Shown here: one piece after another, positions 38,102-45,932 of the stretch
Layout: the number at the start of each line of letters is the position of its first letter
Position numbering within the stretch: the stretch's first letter is position 1
Source of the DNA: an uncultured Bacteroides sp.
Lineage (GTDB): Bacteria; Bacteroidota; Bacteroidia; Bacteroidales; Bacteroidaceae
NCBI GenBank assembly: GCA_900544075.1
Contig: UQTJ01000012.1
Span: forward strand, 35,252 to 99,251
Direction of reading: 5' to 3'
DNA length: 64,000 bases
Notes under the pieces: model-generated
The model's database searches: none
What the model saw: only the letters and a program-made list of their open reading frames with translations
Told to the model about the DNA's origin: nothing
Translations under genes and position numbers: made by a program

Positions 38102-38146
38102 CAAAGGTAAGGGTAATAAACCTGTCAGACCGTAACATTTGTTACG
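38102..38146 (-). promoter_or_regulatory. ric promoter with FNR/CRP-type activator site
   Basis: A perfect palindrome CGTAACA-TT-TGTTACG spans 38131-38146. On the minus strand the -7 box TACCTTTG lies at 38102-38109 and no -33 TTTG is present at the expected place. The palindrome centre is about 42 bp before the likely start point, the class II activator position. The regulator (HcpR/DNR-type) is inferred. Confidence 0.72.
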
Positions 38147-38730
38147 TGGCGGCATAATATAGGTTAATTCGTATTCGCCGGGCGACAGATGTCATTTTGA
38201 CATAATGTAAATCCCGTCTTCTGAGAATGGCTGTTTTGCGTGCTATGATGCAGCAGGAGCCGAAAAACTGATTTATGGAGATTTGCGTATTGATAAAATG
38301 ATGTTGACAGGCGGTTAAGCTGTCTTATGTGTAAGCTAAATAAGTGGATACTGTAAACGTATTTGTGATTATGTGCTCTTTTGATACCTCTATGATACTC
38401 GTAACTGCTTCCGCTCTGTAGGCGAAATAGAATGAAATCTGCCTGTTTTGTAATGAATTTTCAACGGATTTACAAGCTGTCTGAAAACGCTTCGACGTTT
38501 TTAGTGAAATGTCGAAGCGTTTTGGTTGAAATTCCTTGTCGTTTTCTTCCGGCTTTTCGGCGGGCGAGTGTTAATTTATTGTCTGGTTTTATCTGCTTCG
38601 TCGGTTTTAGTTGATGAATTGTTAAGTAAATACCTTTGAGTGTTTAACTTTTCTTTCCGGATTGGTCTTTCTTACGTTACTATGATGTAAGAAGTATCGG
38701 TGGATTTGTGGCAAAAAGTAAGAGAAGTAA
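38147..38730. other. Gene-poor spacer between ric and the accessory island
   Basis: No convincing gene is present. I see a 6-bp-arm palindrome ATGTCA-TTT-TGACAT at 38189-38203, which could be another regulator site. There is also a 13-bp-arm hairpin at 38484-38523. The only ORF longer than 50 codons (38432-38614) is read through that hairpin and has no recognisable features. The DUF1703 promoter begins at 38731. Confidence 0.6.
38484..38523. repeat. Perfect 13-bp-arm hairpin, AACGCTTCGAC core
   Basis: AAAACGCTTCGAC (38484-38496) pairs with GTCGAAGCGTTTT (38511-38523) around a 14-nt loop. There is no gene to terminate on either side and only a short T tail, so it looks more like a dispersed palindromic element related to the one at 11588-11645. 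Confidence 0.6.
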
Positions 38731-38761
38731 TTGAAGAAATGAATATTTTTGTGTATGTTTG
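38731..38761 (+). promoter_or_regulatory. Promoter of the DUF1703 ATPase gene
   Basis: TTG at 38731-38733, a 20-bp spacer and TATGTTTG at 38754-38761 match the Bacteroidetes consensus, 27 bp before the ATG. Confidence 0.65.
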
Positions 38762-38788
38762 CGTAAGTTTCAAGAATAGAATAAAGTT

Positions 38789-40342
38789 ATGAAATATCCT
38801 ATTGGTATTCAGAGTTTTGAGCAAATTATAGAGGATGGGTATGTGTATGTAGATAAGACTGATATTATTTATGACCTTACACATAATGGTAGTGTTTATT
38901 TTCTCAGCCGTCCGCGACGTTTCGGAAAGAGTCTTCTTGTCTCTACCCTGGAAAACTATTTTTTAGGACACAAGGAACTGTTCCGTGGCCTTGCCATAGA
39001 AAAGATGGAAACAGAATGGAACGAGTATCCCGTATTTCATATAGATTTCAATGCCACTAATTTTACCAATTCCGGAGAATTGGAGAAGAAACTTAACTTT
39101 TATCTTGCGGAATGGGAACAGAAGTATAATTTGCCTGTACGTGCAAATGAATTAGGTCTTGGCGACCGCTTTATAAAGATTCTTGAAGCAGCTCATATTC
39201 AGACAGGCCGCCGTGCTGTGGTGCTTGTAGATGAATACGACAAACCTATTCTTGATGTACTGGATGTGGATACCAATCTGGAAGACAGGCATCGCAATGT
39301 TCTGAAAGCTTTTTATTCTGTATTTAAAGGGGCGGACAAGCATTTGCAGTTCGTACTGCTGACAGGTGTAACCAAGTTCTCGCAGGTAAGTGTGTTCAGC
39401 GGATTCAACCAGCCTAAAGATATAAGTATGGATGTCCGTTATGAAGCTCTGTGCGGTATAACTCAGGAGGAAATTGTAAAATATTTTACAGAACCTGTAT
39501 CGCAAATGGCTGTTGAGTATCAGTGTACACCGGAGGAAATGTATAAACTGTTGAAGAAACAGTATGATGGTTACCACTTCAGCGATAAACTGACTGATAT
39601 ATATAATCCTTTCAGTTTGTTGAACGCTCTTGATGCCAAACGTATCAAGGACTATTGGTTCAGTACAGGAACTCCCACATATCTGATTCGTCTGCTCAAT
39701 CATTCACATGAAAGGATGAACGAATTTACGGGAAAGTATTACACCCCGGCAGAATTTATCGACTACAAAGCCGACGTGGAACGTCCTTTGCCTATGATAT
39801 ATCAAAGCGGATATCTTACAATAAAGGCGTACGATCGCGATTTTAATACCTTCCTTCTTGATTTCCCGAACAATGAGGTAAAGGGCGGATTTCTTACAAT
39901 GGTAGCTTCGTCATATTTGCAACCATCAGAAGAAACAGGCAGTTGGATAAGAAGCCTTGTTATAGCACTGCGCAAAGGAGAGGTGGAGCGTGTACGCGAG
40001 CTGTTCACTTCTTTCCTGTCCGGTATCCCTTACACAATGCGCCGCAAGGAAAACGAAGTGGAGCGTGAACGATATTTCCAATATACCTTCTATCTCATCA
40101 TGCGTCTGGTAAGTGTTTATACCGTCTATGCCGAGAAGGTCCAGAGCCAGGGACGTGTGGACTGCATAGTGGAAACATCGGACTATGTATATATCTTTGA
40201 GTTCAAACTTGACGGTACGGCAGAAGAAGCACTCCTGCAGATAGAGGAGCGTGAATATGCAGCCGATAGCCGCAAAGTTTATAAGATTGGTGCATCTTTC
40301 TCTTCTGAAACAGGGACTATTGGTGATTGGGGAGTTAGGTAA
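38789..40342 (+). CDS. AAA-ATPase-like / DUF1703 PD-(D/E)xK protein
   Basis: This 517-aa protein belongs to a family present in many paralogous copies in Bacteroidales. The N-terminal AAA_ATPase-like domain has a modified Walker A (SRPRRFGKSLLVSTL) and Walker B VLVDEYDKPILD. The C-terminal nuclease-like domain shows RVDCIVET then IFEFKLD, the D-ExK core, and ends with the usual Gly-Asp-Trp tail. A proposed role in mobile or defence functions is unproven. It is the first gene of the accessory island and has its own promoter. Confidence 0.88.
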   Translation: MKYPIGIQSFEQIIEDGYVYVDKTDIIYDLTHNGSVYFLSRPRRFGKSLLVSTLENYFLGHKELFRGLAIEKMETEWNEYPVFHIDFNATNFTNSGELEKKLNFYLAEWEQKYNLPVRANELGLGDRFIKILEAAHIQTGRRAVVLVDEYDKPILDVLDVDTNLEDRHRNVLKAFYSVFKGADKHLQFVLLTGVTKFSQVSVFSGFNQPKDISMDVRYEALCGITQEEIVKYFTEPVSQMAVEYQCTPEEMYKLLKKQYDGYHFSDKLTDIYNPFSLLNALDAKRIKDYWFSTGTPTYLIRLLNHSHERMNEFTGKYYTPAEFIDYKADVERPLPMIYQSGYLTIKAYDRDFNTFLLDFPNNEVKGGFLTMVASSYLQPSEETGSWIRSLVIALRKGEVERVRELFTSFLSGIPYTMRRKENEVERERYFQYTFYLIMRLVSVYTVYAEKVQSQGRVDCIVETSDYVYIFEFKLDGTAEEALLQIEEREYAADSRKVYKIGASFSSETGTIGDWGVR

Positions 40343-40364
40343 ATCGAAAAGCTGTTAAATAAAA

Positions 40365-40862
40365 GTGCGTCGGTTGATAGCAAGTTGCTGCCTCAACCGT
40401 CGTTTAGGTGATTACCTTAAAGAACTTCAGTTGTCCGAAGGTAGAGGAACCGGCATCACGACCATACAGGATGAGTTAAGAAAAAATGGCTCCGGAGCTG
40501 CTGTGATTGAAACAAATGATGAAAGAAGTTACTTACTGATTGAGATACCTTGTAGAGAAGGGTTTGAGAATGAGGCATTAAATGGCACGATAAATGGCAT
40601 GATAAATGGCGCGATAAATGATAAGATAAACGATAAGATAAATGATAAGATAAAAATCATTTTGTTGAAAATATTAGAACTTAGAATAGCTAAGAGAAAA
40701 GACTTGTATGATGCAATAAAAGTATCAATGCCTACTGTTGATAGACTCCTTAAACAACTTATATCAGAGGAACTCAATTTGATAGAGTATAAAGGTTCTC
40801 GTAAAACAGGCGGTTATGTGCTGACAGAAAGGGGAGAAGCGTATATTAAATATTTGAAATAG
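40365..40862 (+). pseudogene. C-terminal remnant of an AlbA_2/RecG-like regulator
   Basis: The frame opens directly in a conserved late segment of ATP-binding regulators (NRRLGDYLKELQLSEGRGTG, then FETD-type and IPCREGF sequence) and ends with a winged helix. Family members are some 400-500 aa with a DNA-binding N-terminus; only about 165 aa remain and no homologous sequence is visible upstream, so it is 5'-truncated. The GTG at 40365 may not be used. Between the domains lie six 12-bp tandem repeats at 40581-40652 (Asn-Gly/Asp-x-Ile units). A short protein carrying only the winged helix remains possible. Confidence 0.75.
40581..40652 (+). repeat. Six in-frame 12-bp repeats (NGxI/NDKI)
   Basis: Six exact-length 12-bp units (AATGGCACGATA and variants, then AATGATAAGATA) encode three NGxI and three NDKI tetrapeptides in the linker before a winged helix. 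The same type of repeat is in the Fic gene at 55824-55871. Confidence 0.88.
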
Positions 40863-40957
40863 TCAATGAAAACTGTTTAGATTGTGTTCATTAACTGTTT
40901 AGTGGGTGTTCACTGAAATAATAAAAAATGAACTATTCAAATTTTTCGAATAGTTCA
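40863..40957. repeat. Periodic repeat and 10-bp-arm hairpin before the RM operon
   Basis: Repeated CTGTTTAG and GTGTTCA motifs at about 11-12 bp steps (40877-40915) are followed by a hairpin, TGAACTATTC (40929-40938) with GAATAGTTCA (40948-40957). The hairpin may terminate transcription from the left. A -7 box TATATTTG for the RM operon lies at 41091-41098. Confidence 0.6.
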
Positions 40958-41124
40958 AAATTGAAGGCACGAGTTGTTCGGAACTACCGGATGGCTCGAC
41001 TTTTTTCTACTTTTTTTATTATAATTGAAAAAATATCTTTAATTAAATTGATATGTAGCTTGAAACTATTATAATAATGGAAAATAAATGTATATTTGTG
41101 TAATGAAATAATACAAAAAATAAT

Positions 41125-43176
41125 ATGGCAAAGAAAAATATACAATCAGTAGAACCTAACATTGCTGATTTAGCAAATGGATGGCTTAAATCGTATAAAT
41201 TAGATTATAAATTAGAACAAGAGTCTCTTAATTCTGAGATAGATAAAGCACTTACTGATTATTTTACTAAAAACGGTGGTAGTGGTGCTAATCGCCCCGA
41301 TGCAAAATTATTATTACAGGATAAAAAGTTAAATTATTATCCAATCTTGATTGAATACAAAGGCTACAAGGATAGATTGGTAAAGCTTGATGCATTTGGT
41401 CATGTTGAGAATAAAACAGTTAAGAATGAACCAAACTTTAAAAACATTAATTCTTATGCAGTAAATGGTGCTGTGCATTATGCTAATGCCATTTTACATC
41501 TAACAAGTTATACTGACATTATAGCTATTGGTGTAACAGGATATAAAGATGAATACGGTAAATTACAACATCAAATAGGTGTGTATTATGTATCCAAAAG
41601 CAATTTTGGAATGGGACAGAAAGTTGGAGATTATTCTGACTTGTCATTTTTAGCTCCTAAAAATTTTGATGCATTTATTGAAACAATTGAATCATTGAAT
41701 CTTACTCAAGATGAAATTGAAAAGATAAAAGAACAGCGTGAAAGAGAAATATCAATAAGTCTAACCAGACTAAATAATGATATTTATCAAAATGAAAAGG
41801 GGCTAGGAGAAAATGACCGTATTTATTTGGTAGCCGCTTCGATTATAGCAACTCTTGGAATCCCTGGAAAAGTTGCTCCACTTGAAAAATCAGATCTTAA
41901 ATCATCATTAGAAAAAGGTAATACAGATGGAGAAATTATCGTAAGAAAGATAAAGGCTTTTTTGAATGAAAGGAATCTACCTGAAGGTAAGAAGCAGCTT
42001 ATTATCAGAACATTAGAAAATACTTTAACAACTGAAAATATTAATAAAGTTGAAAAAGGTGAGAGTCAGCTAAAAAGAGTCTTCACTAAAATTATTGATG
42101 ACTTAGGAATATATTATAAAATTGGATTAACTACTGATTTCACTGGAAAACTTTTCAATGAAATGTATGGATGGCTTGGATTTTCACAAGACAAGCTAAA
42201 TGATGTTGTGCTTACTCCTGCTTATGTTGCTAAATTATTAGTAAAGCTTGCTCGTGTTAATAAGGACTCTTACGTTTGGGATTTTGCAACCGGTTCGGCA
42301 GGATTATTAGTCGCAGCCATGAACGAAATGCTTATTGATGCCAAGAACAACATAAAATCACCAGAAGAATTAGCTCAAAAAGAATTAGATATTAAAGCAA
42401 AACAATTATTAGGAGTAGAATTACTTCCTAGTGTTTATATGCTTGCTATTCTAAACATGATTCTGATGGGAGATGGTAGCTCTAATATTCTAAATGAAGA
42501 TTCACTTACTGATTTTGATGGAAATTACGGATATAGTGATAAAAAAGATAAATTCCCAGCTGATGCTTTTGTTCTTAACCCACCATATTCTGCCAATGGT
42601 AATGGAATGAACTTTGTTGAAAAAGCCCTTGGAATGATGAATAGAGGCTATGCTGCAATAATCATACAGGGGTCTGCCGGAACAGGTAAAGCGACAGAAT
42701 ACAATAAAAGAATATTGCAAAGAAATACCCTTTTAGCAAGTATTAAGATGCCGATAGACTTGTTTGTTGGGAAATCAAATGTGCAAACCTATATTTATGT
42801 ATTTCGTGTTAATGAAGCACATAAGAAAGATGAAATAGTAAAGTTTATCGATTTTTCAAACGACGGTTATACACGCACAAATAGAAAGAAAGCAAGTTGC
42901 AATCTACGTGATACTGATCATGCCAAAGAGCGTTATGAAGAAGTAGTAAACTTAGTTCGTTTTGGAAAAAGCAAATTACATTATCTTACAGATAAAGAGT
43001 ACTATGAGGGTACAATAGATCCAAAAAGTGGAAAAGACTGGAATCAGACAGCTCCAATTGATACAAAGCCAACTTTGCAAGATTTTAAAAAGACGGTAAG
43101 TGATTATCTTGCTTGGGAAGTTTCTAATCTGCTCAAAAAGCAAGGAAATATAGAGGAGGATAGCTTGGGAAAATAG
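41125..43176 (+). CDS. BcgI-like fused nuclease-N6-adenine methyltransferase subunit
   Basis: This 683-aa protein joins restriction and modification in one chain. The N-terminal part shows a nuclease-like core (RPDAKLLL, then YPILIEYKG: PD-ExK). The middle and C-terminal part is an N6-adenine methyltransferase of the HsdM type with the SAM site DFATGSAGLLVAAM and catalytic NPPY (FVLNPPYSANG). The layout is that of BcgI A (type IIB), which needs a separate specificity subunit. The gene ends in SLGK-TAG inside a -1 frameshift signal, so an extended product fused to the specificity subunit is likely. First gene of a five-gene AT-rich operon; -7 box TATATTTG at 41091-41098. Confidence 0.85.
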   Translation: MAKKNIQSVEPNIADLANGWLKSYKLDYKLEQESLNSEIDKALTDYFTKNGGSGANRPDAKLLLQDKKLNYYPILIEYKGYKDRLVKLDAFGHVENKTVKNEPNFKNINSYAVNGAVHYANAILHLTSYTDIIAIGVTGYKDEYGKLQHQIGVYYVSKSNFGMGQKVGDYSDLSFLAPKNFDAFIETIESLNLTQDEIEKIKEQREREISISLTRLNNDIYQNEKGLGENDRIYLVAASIIATLGIPGKVAPLEKSDLKSSLEKGNTDGEIIVRKIKAFLNERNLPEGKKQLIIRTLENTLTTENINKVEKGESQLKRVFTKIIDDLGIYYKIGLTTDFTGKLFNEMYGWLGFSQDKLNDVVLTPAYVAKLLVKLARVNKDSYVWDFATGSAGLLVAAMNEMLIDAKNNIKSPEELAQKELDIKAKQLLGVELLPSVYMLAILNMILMGDGSSNILNEDSLTDFDGNYGYSDKKDKFPADAFVLNPPYSANGNGMNFVEKALGMMNRGYAAIIIQGSAGTGKATEYNKRILQRNTLLASIKMPIDLFVGKSNVQTYIYVFRVNEAHKKDEIVKFIDFSNDGYTRTNRKKASCNLRDTDHAKERYEEVVNLVRFGKSKLHYLTDKEYYEGTIDPKSGKDWNQTAPIDTKPTLQDFKKTVSDYLAWEVSNLLKKQGNIEEDSLGK

Positions 43177-44279
43177 ATTCCCCACTCAATCAAGAATTAC
43201 AAAAAATTGAGTGGGGAGAGTTTAAATTAGGGGATTTATTTGACATACAAAATACAAATAGCTTTAATGCCGATGTTCTTGTTCCCGGGAATGAATATGA
43301 CTATGTTACACGTACATCTATTAATCAAGGAGTTTTAGAAGAAACAGGCTTTGTAAACTTAGAAAATATAAATCCTGCTGGAACTTGGAGTTTAGGACTT
43401 TTACAGATGGACTTCTTTTATCGCAGAAAACCGTGGTATGCTGGACAGTTTGTGAGAAAGATTACTCCCAAAATCAAATTAACTGAAAAATCTGTTTTGT
43501 TTTTTACAGTTTTATTAAATAAACTGAAGAAAAGGCTATTATCTGTTTTGGTAAGAGATGTAGACCATATGTTCTTGACTTCAGTCATAAGCTTACCAAT
43601 AAGGAATAATAATATTGATTTTTCTTTTATAGATAGATTTATAGCGAAGTTGGAAGCGGAGCGTTTGACAGAGTTGGAAGCTTATTTATTGGTAACTGGG
43701 TTTAAGGATTATGAACTAACAGATGAGGAACAGGTGGTTTTAAAGAATTATAATAACGTGAAATGGATAGATGTTACATATAAATCTATTTTTAATAGGA
43801 TTGTGCAAGGGAGAAGATTAAAAAAAGAAGATCAGATTCCAGGAAATATACCTTTTGTTATGTCTGGCACAACAAATACAGGTGTAGTAAATTTCATTTC
43901 TAACCCAGTTGCATCCTTTCCAAAAAATTCTATTACCGTTGATATTTTCGGTAATGTTTTTTATCGCAATTACGATTTTGGAGCTGGTGATGATACAGGG
44001 GTATATTGGAATGATGCAAAGGAATATTCAAAAGAGCAAATGATATTTTTTGCTGCATCAATGAAAAGGTCCTTATTAAACAAGTTTTCTTACGGCAAAA
44101 AATTAAGAAGTTCAGAAAGTTATGATATACCAATGATGCTCCCTATAAAAAATGAGTCAATAGATTTTAACTACATGAATATACTAGTTTCTGCAATTCA
44201 GAAATTGATTATAAAAGATGTTGTTTTATATGCTGACAAAAGGATCAAAGCTACAAAAGAAGTCATAAATAAGGAATAG
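43164..44279 (+). CDS. Specificity (S) subunit, out of frame, probably made by -1 frameshift
   Basis: The frame is open from 43164 and encodes about 371 aa with two target-recognition halves. The first begins WGEFKLGDLFDIQNT, the second VKWIDVTYKSIFNR; helical connectors (FIAKLEAERLTELEAYL) separate them, as in BcgI B and HsdS. No ATG, GTG or TTG occurs in frame before the first conserved block; the first ATG, at 43407, would delete some 80 residues of TRD1. The methyltransferase frame can slip at GGGAAAA (43167-43173) into this frame to give a roughly 1055-aa fusion. A one-base deletion or sequencing error is the alternative. Confidence 0.8.
   Translation, partial: LGKIDSPLNQELQKIEWGEFKLGDLFDIQNTNSFNADVLVPGNEYDYVTRTSINQGVLEETGFVNLENINPAGTWSLGLLQMDFFYRRKPWYAGQFVRKITPKIKLTEKSVLFFTVLLNKLKKRLLSVLVRDVDHMFLTSVISLPIRNNNIDFSFIDRFIAKLEAERLTELEAYLLVTGFKDYELTDEEQVVLKNYNNVKWIDVTYKSIFNRIVQGRRLKKEDQIPGNIPFVMSGTTNTGVVNFISNPVASFPKNSITVDIFGNVFYRNYDFGAGDDTGVYWNDAKEYSKEQMIFFAASMKRSLLNKFSYGKKLRSSESYDIPMMLPIKNESIDFNYMNILVSAIQKLIIKDVVLYADKRIKATKEVINKE
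43167..43217 (+). promoter_or_regulatory. Programmed -1 ribosomal frameshift signal
   Basis: The slippery heptamer G-GGA-AAA (43167-43173) is in phase with the methyltransferase codons and directly followed by its TAG stop. Five nucleotides on, a perfect 12-bp stem begins: TCCCCACTCAAT (43179-43190) with ATTGAGTGGGGA (43206-43217), loop 15 nt. Heptamer, phase, spacer and stem all fit the known -1 frameshift architecture. Confidence 0.72.
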
Positions 44280-44283
44280 CATT

Positions 44284-45069
44284 ATGGATAATAAAATTAA
44301 ACAAAATATTTTAGAATGTCAGAATGTTGTGGAACAAATTTGTAATTCCATAAGCAATGGTAAATGTGTTATCTGTCCGAACAAAACATGCAAATATTTA
44401 TCAGATCTACATAATGCTCTCACCCAGTTGGTTGAAAGTATTAAACATGATTTACCGATAGAAGCGCAGCAAATCCAGGTATATTTACCTGGATTGATTG
44501 GGGTTCCGCGAGTTAATTATTTTGATTTTGGAGGTATTATAGCTACAATCAACATAATTCGAGCTAAATATAATCAGGTAAACAGTAAGCCTAAAAAAAT
44601 ATTTATTAGTCATTCTTCTAAAGATAAAGCTATAGTTCAATTATTTATTGATAACATTCTGCAATTAGGGATTGGACTAAAGCCAGGGCAGATATTTTGT
44701 ACATCTATTGAAGATATGGGTATTAAGAATGGCGAGGATATCAGAAAGCACATTCATAGCAATATTAAGGATTCAGATTATTCTTTTTTACTTATATCGA
44801 AAAATTATAAAGAAAGTGAAATTTGCCTGAATGAGATGGGAGCTGTATGGGCATACGATAACAAAGTTAAATTATACTTATTGCCAGATACTGATTTTGA
44901 CAGCATTGGATGGCTATGCAATACAAGAATAGCAGAAAGAATAGACAGTTCTATTGCATTAGATGACTTGCATGAGCAATTACAACAATATTATTCTTTA
45001 CAAAATGAATCTATTAGAAGTTGGAGTAGGCAGAGAGAGAAATTTCTAAATGAGATAATGCAGATATAG
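44284..45069 (+). CDS. TIR-domain protein, probable NADase effector
   Basis: This is a 261-aa cytoplasmic protein. The N-terminal 100 residues are a helical domain of unknown function with a cysteine cluster (C28, C31, C36). Residues 103-215 form a TIR domain: KKIFISHSSKD (strand A and box 1), then ISKNYKESEICLNEMGAVWA with the candidate catalytic glutamate E184. In bacterial immunity such TIR domains degrade or convert NAD+ when triggered. It starts 4 bp after the specificity gene and precedes the nuclease-helicase pair, so it is embedded in the defence operon. The activating partner is not known. Confidence 0.85.
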   Translation: MDNKIKQNILECQNVVEQICNSISNGKCVICPNKTCKYLSDLHNALTQLVESIKHDLPIEAQQIQVYLPGLIGVPRVNYFDFGGIIATINIIRAKYNQVNSKPKKIFISHSSKDKAIVQLFIDNILQLGIGLKPGQIFCTSIEDMGIKNGEDIRKHIHSNIKDSDYSFLLISKNYKESEICLNEMGAVWAYDNKVKLYLLPDTDFDSIGWLCNTRIAERIDSSIALDDLHEQLQQYYSLQNESIRSWSRQREKFLNEIMQI

Positions 45070-45117
45070 AGATTTATTTCTTCCTATTATAAACTTACTG
45101 TAATTTTAAATAATAAC

Positions 45118-45930
45118 ATGAGCGATACGGTTCCTTTTAACTTTAGAAACATAGATTGTCAACCATCATGTATAGATGAAGAATATACTATTGTTGACAA
45201 AGAGTTATTAGCTGAGTGGGTTGCAATATTGGCACTTGGACAAAGTCGACATATGGTTAGGATCATAAATGAATTGTCACCAGCTCCTATACGTGTAACA
45301 CAAATGACAAAGAAAAGTGTATTAAGTAAACTTCAGGTGTCAAAAGAAATAGAAAAGGATAAAGATAAAAAAGAAGATTTTATAGAGAAACGAGACGGAT
45401 GGTTATTTCAGTTAATATCATGGATTGTTGTATTTATGCAAAATCAAGGCAAATTATTCAAACAATATTTACCTCATACACAACATGCAATGCATGGAAT
45501 TGATGGTTTGGCGGTTATTGTTGAAGGCGGACACATTGCTCGTATCATTATAACAGAAGATAAATGTACTAAAAATGCAAGAAATACAATAACTCAACAA
45601 GTATTTCCTGAACTTGATGCTTATGAAAAGGGAATAAAAAATACTGAGTTATTAGAAAAAGTAGGTGTTTTACTTGACATGATTGGAGAAGATTGTCAGG
45701 ATGCACATAATGAAATAGAAGACATGAAGAGATGGCAATATCGTATTAGTATTACCAGACAATCAACGCATGATAGTCCAGATAAAAGAAAGTCCTTGTT
45801 TAAAGATTATGAATCTCATGTCAAGAAATCGATAGAACGTAGAAGAGGGGCTACTACTAATTTAGGAGATATGAGAGCTTGGATGGAAGACTTTTCTAAA
45901 ATGGTTATTGATATAATTAAAAAATTGTAG
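45118..45930 (+). CDS. HamA-like nuclease candidate (module 1)
   Basis: I do not recognise this 270-aa protein by name. It shows a possible PD-(D/E)xK core: HGIDGLAVI with D129, then IIITEDKCTKNARN with E147 and K149. Acidic and helical stretches follow. Its place 2 bp before a large Ski2-like helicase matches the HamA-HamB layout of Hachiman, where HamA (DUF1837) is the nuclease. Similarity to the second pair's HamA-like protein (50030-50866) is limited to the D-ExK pattern, so this could be a divergent or new family. Confidence 0.6.
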   Translation: MSDTVPFNFRNIDCQPSCIDEEYTIVDKELLAEWVAILALGQSRHMVRIINELSPAPIRVTQMTKKSVLSKLQVSKEIEKDKDKKEDFIEKRDGWLFQLISWIVVFMQNQGKLFKQYLPHTQHAMHGIDGLAVIVEGGHIARIIITEDKCTKNARNTITQQVFPELDAYEKGIKNTELLEKVGVLLDMIGEDCQDAHNEIEDMKRWQYRISITRQSTHDSPDKRKSLFKDYESHVKKSIERRRGATTNLGDMRAWMEDFSKMVIDIIKKL

Positions 45931-45932
45931 AT

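Noticed and set aside
38432..38614. A 60-codon plus-strand frame in the spacer after ric
   Set aside because: It reads through a perfect hairpin, has no ribosome or promoter signal of its own and no recognisable sequence.
43179..43217. The 12-bp stem after the methyltransferase as a transcription terminator
   Set aside because: It is not followed by a T run (the next bases are GAGTTTAAA), and the specificity frame reads straight through it.
43407..44279. Specificity subunit starting at ATG 43407
   Set aside because: This start would drop some 80 residues including the conserved WGEFKLGDLF beginning of the first recognition domain, while the frame is open upstream to 43164.
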